Shown here in pieces: positions 26,728-37,529 of a stretch of DNA of 64,000 nucleotides (position 1 is its first letter; each line of letters begins with the position of its first letter). A model generated the notes under the pieces. That model saw nothing but the letters and a program-made list of their open reading frames with translations. It did not search any database and was not told where the DNA came from. The translations under genes were made by a program, and so were the position numbers. Source of the stretch: Halomonas sp. SpR1 (GTDB lineage Bacteria > Pseudomonadota > Gammaproteobacteria > Pseudomonadales > Halomonadaceae); contig NZ_JAUAMB010000005.1 of assembly GCF_031010175.1 (NCBI RefSeq), positions 1-64,000 of the forward strand. The letters are read 5' to 3'.

Positions 26728-28175
26728 TGTATATCGACTTTGAGGATATCAGCGAACACAGCAACACCTGGGATGCCTGCATTATTGGCGCAGGTGCAGC
26801 GGGTATTGCTATGGCGGTGACTTTGGCGGAGCGCGGGCACCGCATACTGCTCTGCGAAGGTGGCGATGCAGACTACAGCGAACGCTCCCAAGAGTGCTAC
26901 CGAGGCGACGTTGTCGGCGATCCCTACATTCCCCTGTATGGCGCTCGGCTGCGCCATTTGGGCGGGTCGACCAACCACTGGGGCGGCATTTGCCGCCCCT
27001 TGGATCGCTACGACTTCAATGCCAAAGCAGCCGCCAGCGAAACGGCCTGGCCCATAGGCCGCAATGCACTAGCGCCTTACTACAGCGCGGCCATTGATAT
27101 ACTAGGACAAGAGCCTACGCCAGCCGATCATTTGATCCCTGAGGCGGGATTTAAGCGCATCTATTTTTCGCTGGGTCGCCCCACACGAATGAAGGAGAAG
27201 CATGCCGCTACGCTGAGCGATTCGACCACCCTTGAGTGCTGTCTAACGGCCAACTTGGTGGCGCTGGAAACCCACGACGGCACGGTTACCAGCGCTACTT
27301 TTAGAAATTATCGGGGCGACTATCGCAAGGTTCAGGCGCGCTACTTTGTGCTCGCCTGCGGCGGCATCGAAAACTCGCGCCTGCTGCTGTGGTGCAATCA
27401 GCAGTTGAATGGCCAGCTTATACCCCAAGCCGACACCCTGGGGCGCTACTGGATGGAGCACCCCCACGCCACGGTGGGCAAGGCACTGCTATTTGAGCCC
27501 GCAGCGCTGGGTTTGGACGACGAATACAATGTGTTCCTCTCCCCCACCGCTGTCGCCATCAACGCACGGCAAATTCTGAATTGCGGGCTGCGCTTGCACC
27601 GCATGAGCCCAGAGGCTACTCAGGAGCTGGTTGACGAGCTCGCCGATCAGGCGCCAACGCTGGCCGGCCGACTGCGTGTTTGGCAGGCCCAAGGCCGGGT
27701 AATCCACGGCGCAGTGCTAAGAGCCGCCTGGGAGCAGGAACCGCGCTATGACAACCGTATCGAGCTAGGCGAAGAGTTGGATAAACTGGGTATACCGCGC
27801 AGCCGCTTGGTGTGGCGGCAATCTGAGCTGGATCGCCGCACTATTCGCGAAAGCATGCTGTTGCTGGGGGAGTATCTGCGCGACAACGAGGTGGGCAGAC
27901 TGCAAATGGAGCCCTGGCTCGCCGATACACCGGTGCAGCTGCCTACCGATGGCGAGCTTGCAGGGCGACACCATATGGGCGGCACGCGTATGAGCCTTAA
28001 TGCCGAGGAAGGTATCGTTAACGCCGACTGCCGCCTGTTTGCCCAGGATAACTTCTACGTGGCGGGTTCCAGCGTTTTTGCTAGCGCGGGGCACGCCAAC
28101 CCCACGTTAACCCTTGTGCAGTTGGCGCTGCGGCTTTGCGACCATCTGGAGGATAGACTAACGCAGAGTGCCTAA
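26727..28175 (+). CDS. GMC-family FAD-dependent oxidoreductase
   Basis: 482 residues. An N-terminal Rossmann motif (CIIGAGAAGIAMA) and GGSTNHWGG precede the C-terminal GMC domain with RHHMGGTRM and FASAGHANPTLTL, which holds the usual catalytic His-Asn pair region. It lacks any signal peptide, so export would depend on the small Tat protein encoded just upstream and overlapping it. Substrates in the family are alcohols, polyols or sugar acids; none can be assigned. No cytochrome subunit is adjacent. The pair interrupts the apaG-apaH order. Confidence 0.9.
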   Translation: MYIDFEDISEHSNTWDACIIGAGAAGIAMAVTLAERGHRILLCEGGDADYSERSQECYRGDVVGDPYIPLYGARLRHLGGSTNHWGGICRPLDRYDFNAKAAASETAWPIGRNALAPYYSAAIDILGQEPTPADHLIPEAGFKRIYFSLGRPTRMKEKHAATLSDSTTLECCLTANLVALETHDGTVTSATFRNYRGDYRKVQARYFVLACGGIENSRLLLWCNQQLNGQLIPQADTLGRYWMEHPHATVGKALLFEPAALGLDDEYNVFLSPTAVAINARQILNCGLRLHRMSPEATQELVDELADQAPTLAGRLRVWQAQGRVIHGAVLRAAWEQEPRYDNRIELGEELDKLGIPRSRLVWRQSELDRRTIRESMLLLGEYLRDNEVGRLQMEPWLADTPVQLPTDGELAGRHHMGGTRMSLNAEEGIVNADCRLFAQDNFYVAGSSVFASAGHANPTLTLVQLALRLCDHLEDRLTQSA

Positions 28176-28549
28176 TGCAGTTGCATTGGCACGGCCAACC
28201 TGAATGGTGTAATCGCCGCTTCAAAAACGCGCTGAGTGGAAGTATCCAGCAGCGTATAGGCACCCTCCATTACCCCCACGGGCGTCTGTAGGATGGCGCG
28301 GCTGGTGTAGCGAAAGCTTTGGCCAGGGCCGATCAGGGGCTGCTGGCCGACGACGCCTTTGCCGCGCACTTCTTGGTACTCGCCTCCGCCCTGGGTAATT
28401 TTCCAGTAGCGTGCCATCAGTTGAACGCTGTGGGGGCTTTGATTGTGCACGGTTACGGTGTAGCTAAACACGTAGCGCGACTCGCCGTCGTTAGACTCAT
28501 CGGCACGGTAGCTAGGGACAACGCTTATATTGATCGCCAAGTCACTCAC
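28172..28549 (-). CDS. apaG: ApaG (Co2+/Mg2+ efflux-associated protein family)
   Basis: 125 residues, the standard length. Visible patterns are VVPSYRADES, YVFSYTVTVHNQS, LMARYWKITQGGG and VRGKGVVGQQPLIGPGQSF.YTS, all typical of ApaG, an immunoglobulin-like cytosolic fold. Biochemical role is unclear; mutants in enterobacteria affect divalent cation resistance. The GTG start overlaps the rsmA stop (GTGA), and the gene overlaps the end of the convergent GMC gene by 4 bp. Confidence 0.95.
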   Translation of the reverse strand: MSDLAINISVVPSYRADESNDGESRYVFSYTVTVHNQSPHSVQLMARYWKITQGGGEYQEVRGKGVVGQQPLIGPGQSFRYTSRAILQTPVGVMEGAYTLLDTSTQRVFEAAITPFRLAVPMQLH

Positions 28550-29373
28550 GTTTGGCTGCCCCGCTCACCGCTTGCCTGCTCGTTGGCGGCGACACGGTTG
28601 GCAATGGTCACGTACTCCGCCACGGTCAAGGTTTGCGGACGGCGAATGGGGTCAATGCCCAGGTCTTCCAGGGTATCGGCACTTACCCGCCCTTTGAAGT
28701 TATTGCGTAGCGTTTTACGCCGCTGTCCAAAGGCGAGCTTTACCAGTTCAAACAACAGCGCTGGGTCATCCGCCGTATGGGGCAGCGTTTCATGGGGAGT
28801 TAAGCGCACGATGGCCGAGTCGACCTTGGGGCGTGGCACAAAGGCTTCCGGCGGTACGATAAACAGCTGTTCGACCTGGCAGTAGTACTGGGCCATTACC
28901 GATAGGCGCCCCCAATCGGTGCCGCCGGGCTCTGCCGCTAAGCGCTCAACGACCTCTTTTTGCAGCATAAAGTGCATATCTTCTATGGCACTGCCTGCCG
29001 CTAGCAAATGCACAATCAGCGGTGTGGAGATGTTATAGGGCAGGTTGCCCACCACGCGTAGCGCAGGCCCATCACCTCTCAGCGCGGCAAAATCAAACTT
29101 CAGCGCATCGCCTTCATGAATTACAAAGTCAGGGTAGTTGAAAAACTGTACTCGCAGGCCTGGAATCAGGTCGCGGTCGAGTTCAATCACTTCTAAATGC
29201 CCCGCGGCTTCCAGCAGCGGCTCGGTCAACGCTCCCTGGCCTGGGCCGATTTCGACGAGACGATCCGTCGAGCGCGGGCCAACGGCGCGAACGATCCGCG
29301 AGATAATGCCGAGGTCACGTAGAAAGTTCTGACCAAAGCGTTTACGAGCGCGGTGTTGGGGCACAGTAGACAT
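28546..29373 (-). CDS. rsmA: 16S rRNA dimethyladenosine transferase (A1518/A1519)
   Basis: 275 residues from the ATG at 29373, matching E. coli KsgA (273); an in-frame TTG at 29403 would overlap pdxA. KRFGQNFLRD, the SAM motif VEIGPGQGALTEPL, and the catalytic NLPYNIST are present. It dimethylates two adjacent adenines in helix 45 late in 30S assembly. Part of the surA-pdxA-rsmA-apaG run. Confidence 0.97.
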   Translation of the reverse strand: MSTVPQHRARKRFGQNFLRDLGIISRIVRAVGPRSTDRLVEIGPGQGALTEPLLEAAGHLEVIELDRDLIPGLRVQFFNYPDFVIHEGDALKFDFAALRGDGPALRVVGNLPYNISTPLIVHLLAAGSAIEDMHFMLQKEVVERLAAEPGGTDWGRLSVMAQYYCQVEQLFIVPPEAFVPRPKVDSAIVRLTPHETLPHTADDPALLFELVKLAFGQRRKTLRNNFKGRVSADTLEDLGIDPIRRPQTLTVAEYVTIANRVAANEQASGERGSQT

Positions 29374-29399
29374 CAAACGGTGTTCCTTGGAGTGCGGAT

Positions 29400-30470
29400 T
29401 CAATCGGGAGATCTTACAGACAACCGCTGGGCGGCTAGACGACGGGCAAGAGTGATAGCAACTTTTAGGCTGCCGGGGTCTGCCACGCCTTTACCGGCTA
29501 GATCCAGCGCGGTGCCATGGTCGACTGAGGTGCGAACCAATGGCAAGCCCAGGGTAATGTTAGCTGCCTGACCAAAGCCCGCGTATTTTAACACCGCCAG
29601 GCCCTGGTCATGATACATCGCCAGTACCGCATCGACACCTGCCAGGTGTCTGGGGGTAAACAGCGTATCTGCGGGCAACGGGCCAAGGATATCCATACCC
29701 TCCGCGCGTAGCGCATCAAGGGCGGGAATAATCACATCCAGCTCCTCGCGCCCCAAATGGCCATCTTCACCGGCGTGAGGGTTTAAACCGCACACTGCGA
29801 TGCGTGGTTTGGCAACCCCAAACTGGCGCTGCAAATCGGCCGCCAGCAGTCGGCTGATACGGGTTACCCGTTCAAAGGTGATGGCATCGGCAACATTGCG
29901 TAGCGCCAAGTGGGTGGTCACCAGCGCCACACGCAGATCGCCACTGCCTTGCCAGCTTGATGACGCCGCATGCAGTGCCGCATCGGTGGCGAGCATCATG
30001 ACTACCTCATCAACGCCGCAGGCATCGCGCAGCCACTCGGTGTGGCCGGTAAAGCCTGGATGACCACCTTCGATGATCACACCTTTGTGCAGCGGTGCCG
30101 TCACCATGGCGGCAGCCTGGCCTTTCTGGCAGGCATCCACAGCCAGCGCCAGAGTAGCCAGCACATAATCGGCATTGGCCGGATTGAGCACGCCTGGCGT
30201 AGCAGGCTCATTTAGTGCGACAGGCCAAACTAACAACCCCTTGGCGCCACTTGGGCTCTCGCCGGGTGAACACACATTAATGGTGATATTGAGCCCCAGC
30301 GCGGCTGCGCGCTGGCGCAGCATAGCCGGGTCGCCAATCGCCACCGTATTCGCTGGAAGCTTGCCTTGAGCCGCCAGCATGAGTGTCAGCTCTGGGCCGA
30401 TACCTGCTGGTTCGCCAGTGGTCACGACCACCGGCAACGCGCTATCAGGTGATAAAGTGCTTGCTACCAT
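29400..30470 (-). CDS. pdxA: 4-hydroxythreonine-4-phosphate dehydrogenase
   Basis: 356 residues. TTGEPAGIGPEL at the N-terminus, the metal/substrate His in TAPLHKGVI and GHTEWL, and CGLNPHAGEDGHLGREE are PdxA signatures. It catalyses the NAD-dependent step of deoxyxylulose-5-phosphate-dependent vitamin B6 synthesis. The start overlaps the surA stop (TAATG). Confidence 0.97.
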   Translation of the reverse strand: MVASTLSPDSALPVVVTTGEPAGIGPELTLMLAAQGKLPANTVAIGDPAMLRQRAAALGLNITINVCSPGESPSGAKGLLVWPVALNEPATPGVLNPANADYVLATLALAVDACQKGQAAAMVTAPLHKGVIIEGGHPGFTGHTEWLRDACGVDEVVMMLATDAALHAASSSWQGSGDLRVALVTTHLALRNVADAITFERVTRISRLLAADLQRQFGVAKPRIAVCGLNPHAGEDGHLGREELDVIIPALDALRAEGMDILGPLPADTLFTPRHLAGVDAVLAMYHDQGLAVLKYAGFGQAANITLGLPLVRTSVDHGTALDLAGKGVADPGSLKVAITLARRLAAQRLSVRSPD

Positions 30471-31495
30471 TAGAGACGAATATCAACAAAGGCCTGGGAG
30501 CGAACCTCTTGCTGCCAGGTTTCTAGCTCTTCGTTAGCGCGGCGCTGGAAGATCGCCTGGCGCACCTGTTCACGCCGACTCTCTTGGGTAACATTCTGGC
30601 GACGGCGCTCCTCTACCTCAATTATGTGGTAGCCAAACTGAGAGCGAACAGGTTGGGATACCTGGTTAACGTCCAGTTCACGCATCGCTTCTTCAAAGGC
30701 GGGTACGGTTTGTCCTGGGCGAACCCAGCCCAGTTCACCGCCATTGAGGGCCGTGCCGCTGTCGTCACTCATCTCACGTGCCACCGAGGCAAAATCCTCC
30801 CCCTGTGCCAAACGCTGACGCACCTCTTCCGCTCGTGCACGGGCTTGGTTTTCATCGCGATTAGGGGTCAGTGCAATCAGCACGTGGCGGGCACGGGTTT
30901 CTTCAATAAAGTTCTGCTCGCTGGACTGGCCGGGCTGCTGGTTTAGAAAGCGCTCAACGTCGCGGTCACTGACTGATACGCGGTTACTGATTTGGCGCTG
31001 CTGCACCTGGCGCATCAACATTTCACGACGAATATCTTCACGCACGCTGGCCAGCGTCATACCGTCGGCTTCCACGGCATCGGCAAACTCATCCAGCGTC
31101 ATGCCGTTGGATTCAGCAATCGAGCGAACCTGTCTGTTTAGCTCGGTGTCATCGATGCTCAAATTGGCATCTTTGGCCATTTGCAGCTGAATCTCTTCCA
31201 TCACCATGCGCTCAAGCACCTGGCGCTCCAGCTGAGAACGCGGCGGAAGGTTACCGCCCTGGGCTTGCGCCTGCTGCTCGATTTGCGCCATACGGTCATT
31301 AAGCTCACTGCGCATAATCACATTATCGTTAACCACCGCCACCACACTGTCCAACGCCTGGCGCTGGGTGGATTGGAAGTTTTGCGCCTGAAGTGCAAGC
31401 GGGGCCAGCGCAAGGCCTGCACCTACACACAGAGCGAGCAGGCTTCCAGCAGAGAGCTGTTTCATACGGCCTAGCAGGGGCTTTCTCATTTTCAT
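30470..31495 (-). CDS. surA: Periplasmic chaperone SurA with a single parvulin domain
   Basis: 341 residues from the ATG at 31495, which puts the signal peptide (KMRKPLLGRMKQLSAGSLL..ALQA) at the N-terminus; the frame is open to 31534, just after the lptD stop. The N-terminal SurA domain (about 40-165) begins with the DSVVAVVNDNVIMRSELNDR pattern. One PpiC domain (ARHVLIAL to FGYHIIEVEERR) and a C-terminal helix follow. E. coli SurA (428) has two parvulin domains, so one is absent here. It escorts outer-membrane proteins, including LptD encoded upstream. Confidence 0.94.
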   Translation of the reverse strand: MKMRKPLLGRMKQLSAGSLLALCVGAGLALAPLALQAQNFQSTQRQALDSVVAVVNDNVIMRSELNDRMAQIEQQAQAQGGNLPPRSQLERQVLERMVMEEIQLQMAKDANLSIDDTELNRQVRSIAESNGMTLDEFADAVEADGMTLASVREDIRREMLMRQVQQRQISNRVSVSDRDVERFLNQQPGQSSEQNFIEETRARHVLIALTPNRDENQARARAEEVRQRLAQGEDFASVAREMSDDSGTALNGGELGWVRPGQTVPAFEEAMRELDVNQVSQPVRSQFGYHIIEVEERRRQNVTQESRREQVRQAIFQRRANEELETWQQEVRSQAFVDIRL

Positions 31496-31534
31496 AACAA
31501 ACGTCTCTTTCATTAGCCATTCGATGGAAGTCAT

Positions 31535-33985
31535 TTACAGAGCAGTCGGACGATAGCCAGGAATGGTCTGTTCAAAATAGCTATCCGCATCCTGACCAAC
31601 GCCGCCTAAGCCACGGAATACGAAGCGCAAAAATAGCCCACGATCATTAAAGTCGTCATTGATGCGGGCGGTGTCATTGTCATCTACCCATTCGCGCCAC
31701 ACCAACTGCAGACCGTAACAGCAGTTGTTCCACTGCACACCTGCCAACTGCTCCAGTGAGCGTTCATTGGTTTGATCGTGCAGGTAGCGGCCTATCAAAT
31801 CAACGTTGGTGCTGGCCTTCCAGGCAAATGAGAGATCCCACTCTTCACGGCTGTAGTTGCGAAAGCCATCATCGCCCGGCAATACGCTGGGGTCGAACCC
31901 TTCGATCTCCCAACGATAGCCAAGGTTCACTACATGTCCTTCGGGATGCCGATAACCGACATCAACGCTGGAGCGTTCGGTGCGTTCCCGGTGATCATCG
32001 TAGAGCCATTCTGCTCCGCTGCTCCAGCGATCATTGATCTGCCAGTCCAGGCGGGACACCAGCGGCGAACGATCCCGGGTGGCCTGGTAGCGGCTTTCAG
32101 GGTTGACGTTAGGGTTGTCTTCCGGTCGAGCCGGCAGCGTATCGGCATCACCTTCGCTATCGATGCGGCGGTCGTCAAAGTAAACGCTCTGGCCTACCCC
32201 GAATGAGAGCCGATCACGACCAGACGCATCTTCCAATAAGCGCGACTGGACGCCGTAAGAGAGCCGGTTGAGGTCGCCCACTCGGTCGGTACCGGAAAAG
32301 CGCTGGGCTGACCAGAGCTGATCCCAGGAGAAAGCGCGCTCGCGGCTGTCGAAGTCTGGCAGCTCGCTTTGATCGGTGCGCGGCACGTAGGCGTAGTTCA
32401 AACGCGGCTCTAGCGTTTGGCGGTAATCGCGCCCACCGAGTGCCAGCTCACGCTCAAAGACCAGACCGCTGTCGATGGAGGTCAGCGCAACGCTGCGACT
32501 GGGTGAGTCGCTACGCTCTGTGTCGCGCTCGCCGTAATCCAGCTCATAGGCGGTGTTCCATAGCTCGGTGCGCGGTTCCAGGTAACCCCAGGGCCGCTCA
32601 AAGCGCCAGCCAACCGCAGGCATCAGGTGCAAACGGCTACCGGTGGCCGCTTCGCGCTCCGGCACGCGGCGCTCATCCACGTCGCGCCAAAAATAGGTCG
32701 CGTTCGATCGCCACTGGGTATAAAGCCCGTTGTCGAACTGCCAGTTGGCATTCGCGCTCAGGCTCGGCAGTTGGTAAAAGGGTTTATCGCTATCGCTAAG
32801 CGGGTCTTCCAGGCGCTGGAAGCCCTGGGCACGGGCATCCAACTGCCAGCGCTGGCCGCGGTAATCGACCTGGGCCAATCGCTCCATACTGGTGCGATCA
32901 CTCTCGCCAAACTCGCCACCAAAATCATCAAAGTAGCGCCCGTCGCTGGCCGCCCCGTAGCGTAGCCGATAATTACTGCGCTCGTTTACCCTCCCTGCAT
33001 GACGGGCATCCACATACCAGCGATCATCACCCTCAAAGCGATTTTCTCCGCCGCCAGAGCCACCGTCATCACTGTTTAAATAGCCACCTTCAACGATGCC
33101 CGCTCCCTCCTCAAACAGGTAGCGGTACTCGCCATTCATCAACAGCCCGCGGTCGCTCATCCAGCGCGGCGTGATCGTCGCATCGTGGTTAGCGGCGATA
33201 TTCCAGTAAAACGGCTGGGCGTAGTCGAAACCATCCGTGGAAAAGCCGATCGACGGAGACAGCAGGCCCGTATGACGACGATCGTCAATGGGAAAGCGCA
33301 GCCATGGCCAGTAAAAAATCGGTACATCTTTTACCTCAAGGCGCGCATGACGGGCAGTACCAAAGCCTGAGGCTTGATCCAAACGAATATCGCTGCTGAC
33401 TAGCTGCCAGCTATTGGCGCCCGGATCGCAGGTGGTAAAGCTTGCATCTTGCAGGCGGTACTCGTTTTCCCCCGTCTGCTCCAGCTCGCTGGCTTGGCCG
33501 CGCAAACGCTGCTCGTACAGCACATAGTGGCTGTTGCCCAGGGTGGCCCTGTCTTCGTTTAGCCGGAGCATCGCCTGCTCGCCACGCACTAAAGCGCGCC
33601 CGTCACGTATGGCGATATTGCCTTCAGCATCGACCTGCTGGCGGTCGGCGGGTAAGAACACTCGCTCCGCCTGGACTTCCTCATTGCCGCGTCGCAGTAC
33701 TACATCCCCGCGTAGCAACGCCTCGCCGTTGGCGGCGTAATCAACGTTACTGGCCTCCAGCGAGAGGGTTTCCGGGTTATCCGTCGCTGGCAAACGGTAG
33801 CTGGGCATGACGTAGCGTCCACGGCACAATTGATTAGCCGCTTCTTCTTTCCCCCAGGGTTGCCAATCCAGCGCTTCAGCGGACATGGTTTGACCCTGAG
33901 CCACCGCCGTAAACGAGGCGCCAGCAAGCAAACTGCCCATTAGCGTATGCGCAACCGGCAAGGTGCGCGAAAATCGCTTGCCCAT
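31535..33985 (-). CDS. lptD: LPS-assembly outer-membrane protein LptD
   Basis: 816 residues from the ATG at 33985, with AAGGA 8 nt upstream. A signal peptide is followed by an OstA-like jellyroll (about 50-190) and a large beta barrel. Cysteines at the conserved places are present (NQLCRGRYV, FTTCDPGA, NNCCYGLQ) and should form the inter-domain disulfides of LptD. With LptE it inserts LPS in the outer leaflet. First gene of the lptD-surA-pdxA-rsmA-apaG run; divergent from amgK, whose transcript region starts inside the shared 70-bp gap. Confidence 0.97.
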   Translation of the reverse strand: MGKRFSRTLPVAHTLMGSLLAGASFTAVAQGQTMSAEALDWQPWGKEEAANQLCRGRYVMPSYRLPATDNPETLSLEASNVDYAANGEALLRGDVVLRRGNEEVQAERVFLPADRQQVDAEGNIAIRDGRALVRGEQAMLRLNEDRATLGNSHYVLYEQRLRGQASELEQTGENEYRLQDASFTTCDPGANSWQLVSSDIRLDQASGFGTARHARLEVKDVPIFYWPWLRFPIDDRRHTGLLSPSIGFSTDGFDYAQPFYWNIAANHDATITPRWMSDRGLLMNGEYRYLFEEGAGIVEGGYLNSDDGGSGGGENRFEGDDRWYVDARHAGRVNERSNYRLRYGAASDGRYFDDFGGEFGESDRTSMERLAQVDYRGQRWQLDARAQGFQRLEDPLSDSDKPFYQLPSLSANANWQFDNGLYTQWRSNATYFWRDVDERRVPEREAATGSRLHLMPAVGWRFERPWGYLEPRTELWNTAYELDYGERDTERSDSPSRSVALTSIDSGLVFERELALGGRDYRQTLEPRLNYAYVPRTDQSELPDFDSRERAFSWDQLWSAQRFSGTDRVGDLNRLSYGVQSRLLEDASGRDRLSFGVGQSVYFDDRRIDSEGDADTLPARPEDNPNVNPESRYQATRDRSPLVSRLDWQINDRWSSGAEWLYDDHRERTERSSVDVGYRHPEGHVVNLGYRWEIEGFDPSVLPGDDGFRNYSREEWDLSFAWKASTNVDLIGRYLHDQTNERSLEQLAGVQWNNCCYGLQLVWREWVDDNDTARINDDFNDRGLFLRFVFRGLGGVGQDADSYFEQTIPGYRPTAL

Positions 33986-34055
33986 GTTCGTTATCCTTGG
34001 CATCCAGAATCGGTATTATACAGCCCGCATGATGCCCGACCAGCAAGGAGCTTGC

Positions 34056-35728
<1,673 letters not shown>

Positions 35729-35731
35729 CCA

Positions 35732-36154
35732 ATGCATCCGTGCTATTTATGCGAAGCAATCGCTGACACGCCGCGGGTGGCGGTCTATGGCACGCTGAAA
35801 CAAGGCTTCAACAATGCCCACTGGCTAAACGGTGCCACACTGCTGGGGAGCGATGTCACCTCAACGCTCACGCTCTACGATATTGGCCCCTACCCCGGAG
35901 CTAAATGGCAACCGTCAAAAGGGATCATGATAGAGGTCTATGAGATAAACATTGACCACCTGGCCCAGTTAGACCGGTTAGAGGATTACCGCGCCGATGC
36001 GCCAACCGCGGGTGAATACGACCGCCAGCAGATAACCACCTGTTTTGGTCTCGCCTGGGTGTATCTTTACAATCCCAGCGTGGCGGGTAAACCAGCCATT
36101 TATGAGGGTGGCTGGCGCTTGCCGGAGATTAACAATGTTCAACAACAGCGTTGA
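35732..36154 (+). CDS. Gamma-glutamylcyclotransferase-family protein
   Basis: 140 residues of the GGCT/AIG2-like (YtfP) fold: VAVYGTLKQGFNNAHWL at the substrate cavity and the acidic LDRLEDYR with the expected catalytic Glu. An N-terminal CYLC pair lies before the fold. Possible roles are gamma-glutamylamine or glutathione turnover; family members vary. It lies 3 bp after murU with its own GAGG site, probably in the same transcript. Confidence 0.82.
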   Translation: MHPCYLCEAIADTPRVAVYGTLKQGFNNAHWLNGATLLGSDVTSTLTLYDIGPYPGAKWQPSKGIMIEVYEINIDHLAQLDRLEDYRADAPTAGEYDRQQITTCFGLAWVYLYNPSVAGKPAIYEGGWRLPEINNVQQQR

Positions 36155-36225
36155 GGAGAGGCGCGCAGGCCAAGAAATGTTATGCTGCGCGACTTACCTT
36201 TCGTCGCCTAGATGAGGAGAGCCGC

Positions 36226-36654
36226 GTGAAAGCACGGGTAAAATGGACAGAAGGCCGCCAATTCGTGGCGGAATCCGGTAGCGGGCACAGCGTTGTGATC
36301 GACGGCCCGCCCTATCACGGCGGCCGCAACACAGGGCCTCGCCCAATGGAAATGCTGCTGATGGGCATGGGCAGCTGCACCGCTTTTGATATCTTGAATA
36401 TTCTTGATAAAGCACGTGCCGATGTAACCGACTGCGTCGCTGAGCTAGATGCCGAACGCGCCGATGAAGTGCCCGCCGTATTTACCAAGATCCACGTCCA
36501 TTTCGTGGTAACCGGACGCGCGTTGAAAGAGAAGCAGGTTGCTCGCGCGGTTGAACTCTCCGCTGAAAAGTACTGCAGTGCATCGATCATGCTGGTTAAC
36601 GGCGGCGTTAAGATCACCCATTCCTTTGAGATTATTGAGGAGGCTCGGACGTGA
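36226..36654 (+). CDS. OsmC-family protein (YhfA-like)
   Basis: 142 residues from the GTG at 36226, which has GAGGAGA 5-7 nt upstream; the ATG-like extension to 36151 overlaps the previous gene. The two OsmC cysteines are in [11 protein letters not shown] and [10 protein letters not shown], so thiol-dependent peroxide reduction is possible. The YhfA subgroup is often next to crp/vfr or speD. Its TGA overlaps the speD GTG start. Confidence 0.88.
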   Translation: MKARVKWTEGRQFVAESGSGHSVVIDGPPYHGGRNTGPRPMEMLLMGMGSCTAFDILNILDKARADVTDCVAELDAERADEVPAVFTKIHVHFVVTGRALKEKQVARAVELSAEKYCSASIMLVNGGVKITHSFEIIEEART

Positions 36655-37445
36655 CAGACAATCTCCGGCTCCACGGGTTTAATAACCTGACCAGCTCGTT
36701 GAGCTTTAACATTTATGACATCTGTTATGCCAAAACCGAAGAGCAAACAGCGGCTTATATCGACTATATCGATGAGCTCTACAACGCTGAGCGTCTGACG
36801 CAGATTCTTAAAGATGTCACCAATATCATCGGCGCTCACGTACTCAATATCGCCCGTCAGGACTATGAACCCCACGGCGCCAGCGTGACGATTTTGATTG
36901 CCGAACATGAGCTTGACGAGGCGGCGCCTGAGCAAGTTAAGCCGGGCCCCGGCCCGCTACCGGAAACAGTGGTTGGGCACCTGGATAAAAGCCACGTCAC
37001 TGTGCACAGCTACCCTGAATCGCACCCCGACAACGGTATTAGTACCTTCCGTCTGGATATCGATGTCTCCACCTGTGGCCATATCAGCCCGTTAAAAGCG
37101 TTGAACTACCTGATTCACAGTTTCGACTCCGACATCGTCACCATGGATTACCGGGTGCGCGGCTTTACCCGCGATGTGGATGGCAAAAAACTGTTTATCG
37201 ATCACGGTATTACTTCCATTCAAGACTACCTTGCTGAAGACACCAAGCATGCGTACCAGATGATGGACGTCAACGTGTATCAGGAAAACATGTTCCACAC
37301 CAAGATGCTGCTCAAAGACTTCGAACTGGATAACTACCTGTTCGGCACGTCGCGTCGCGATATTACCTTTGAAGAAGCCCGTGACATTGAGGGCCGTCTG
37401 CGTAAAGAGATGCTGGAGATTTTCTACTCCCGCAATCTGGACTAA
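36651..37445 (+). CDS. speD: S-adenosylmethionine decarboxylase proenzyme
   Basis: 264 residues, identical in length to E. coli SpeD. The self-cleavage site is Lys113-Ser114 in [15 protein letters not shown], which makes the pyruvoyl group; [15 protein letters not shown] and [10 protein letters not shown] follow. Decarboxylated SAM supplies aminopropyl groups for spermidine. speE is not in the window. GTG start with a GAGGAGG site. Confidence 0.97.
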   Translation: MTDNLRLHGFNNLTSSLSFNIYDICYAKTEEQTAAYIDYIDELYNAERLTQILKDVTNIIGAHVLNIARQDYEPHGASVTILIAEHELDEAAPEQVKPGPGPLPETVVGHLDKSHVTVHSYPESHPDNGISTFRLDIDVSTCGHISPLKALNYLIHSFDSDIVTMDYRVRGFTRDVDGKKLFIDHGITSIQDYLAEDTKHAYQMMDVNVYQENMFHTKMLLKDFELDNYLFGTSRRDITFEEARDIEGRLRKEMLEIFYSRNLD

Positions 37446-37482
37446 GCCACCAACCCGGGGCTCGCCGCGGCTCCAGAACACC

Positions 37483-37512
37483 AAAAAGCCAGCTAGCGCT
37501 GGCTTTTTTTTT
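37483..37512. terminator. Bidirectional terminator between speD and the acyltransferase gene
   Basis: AAAAAGCCAGC (37483-37493) and GCTGGCTTTTT (37498-37508) form a perfect 11-bp stem with loop TAGC; nine Ts follow on the plus strand and five on the minus. Confidence 0.93.
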
Positions 37513-37529
37513 GACTATTTTTTGTGTAA

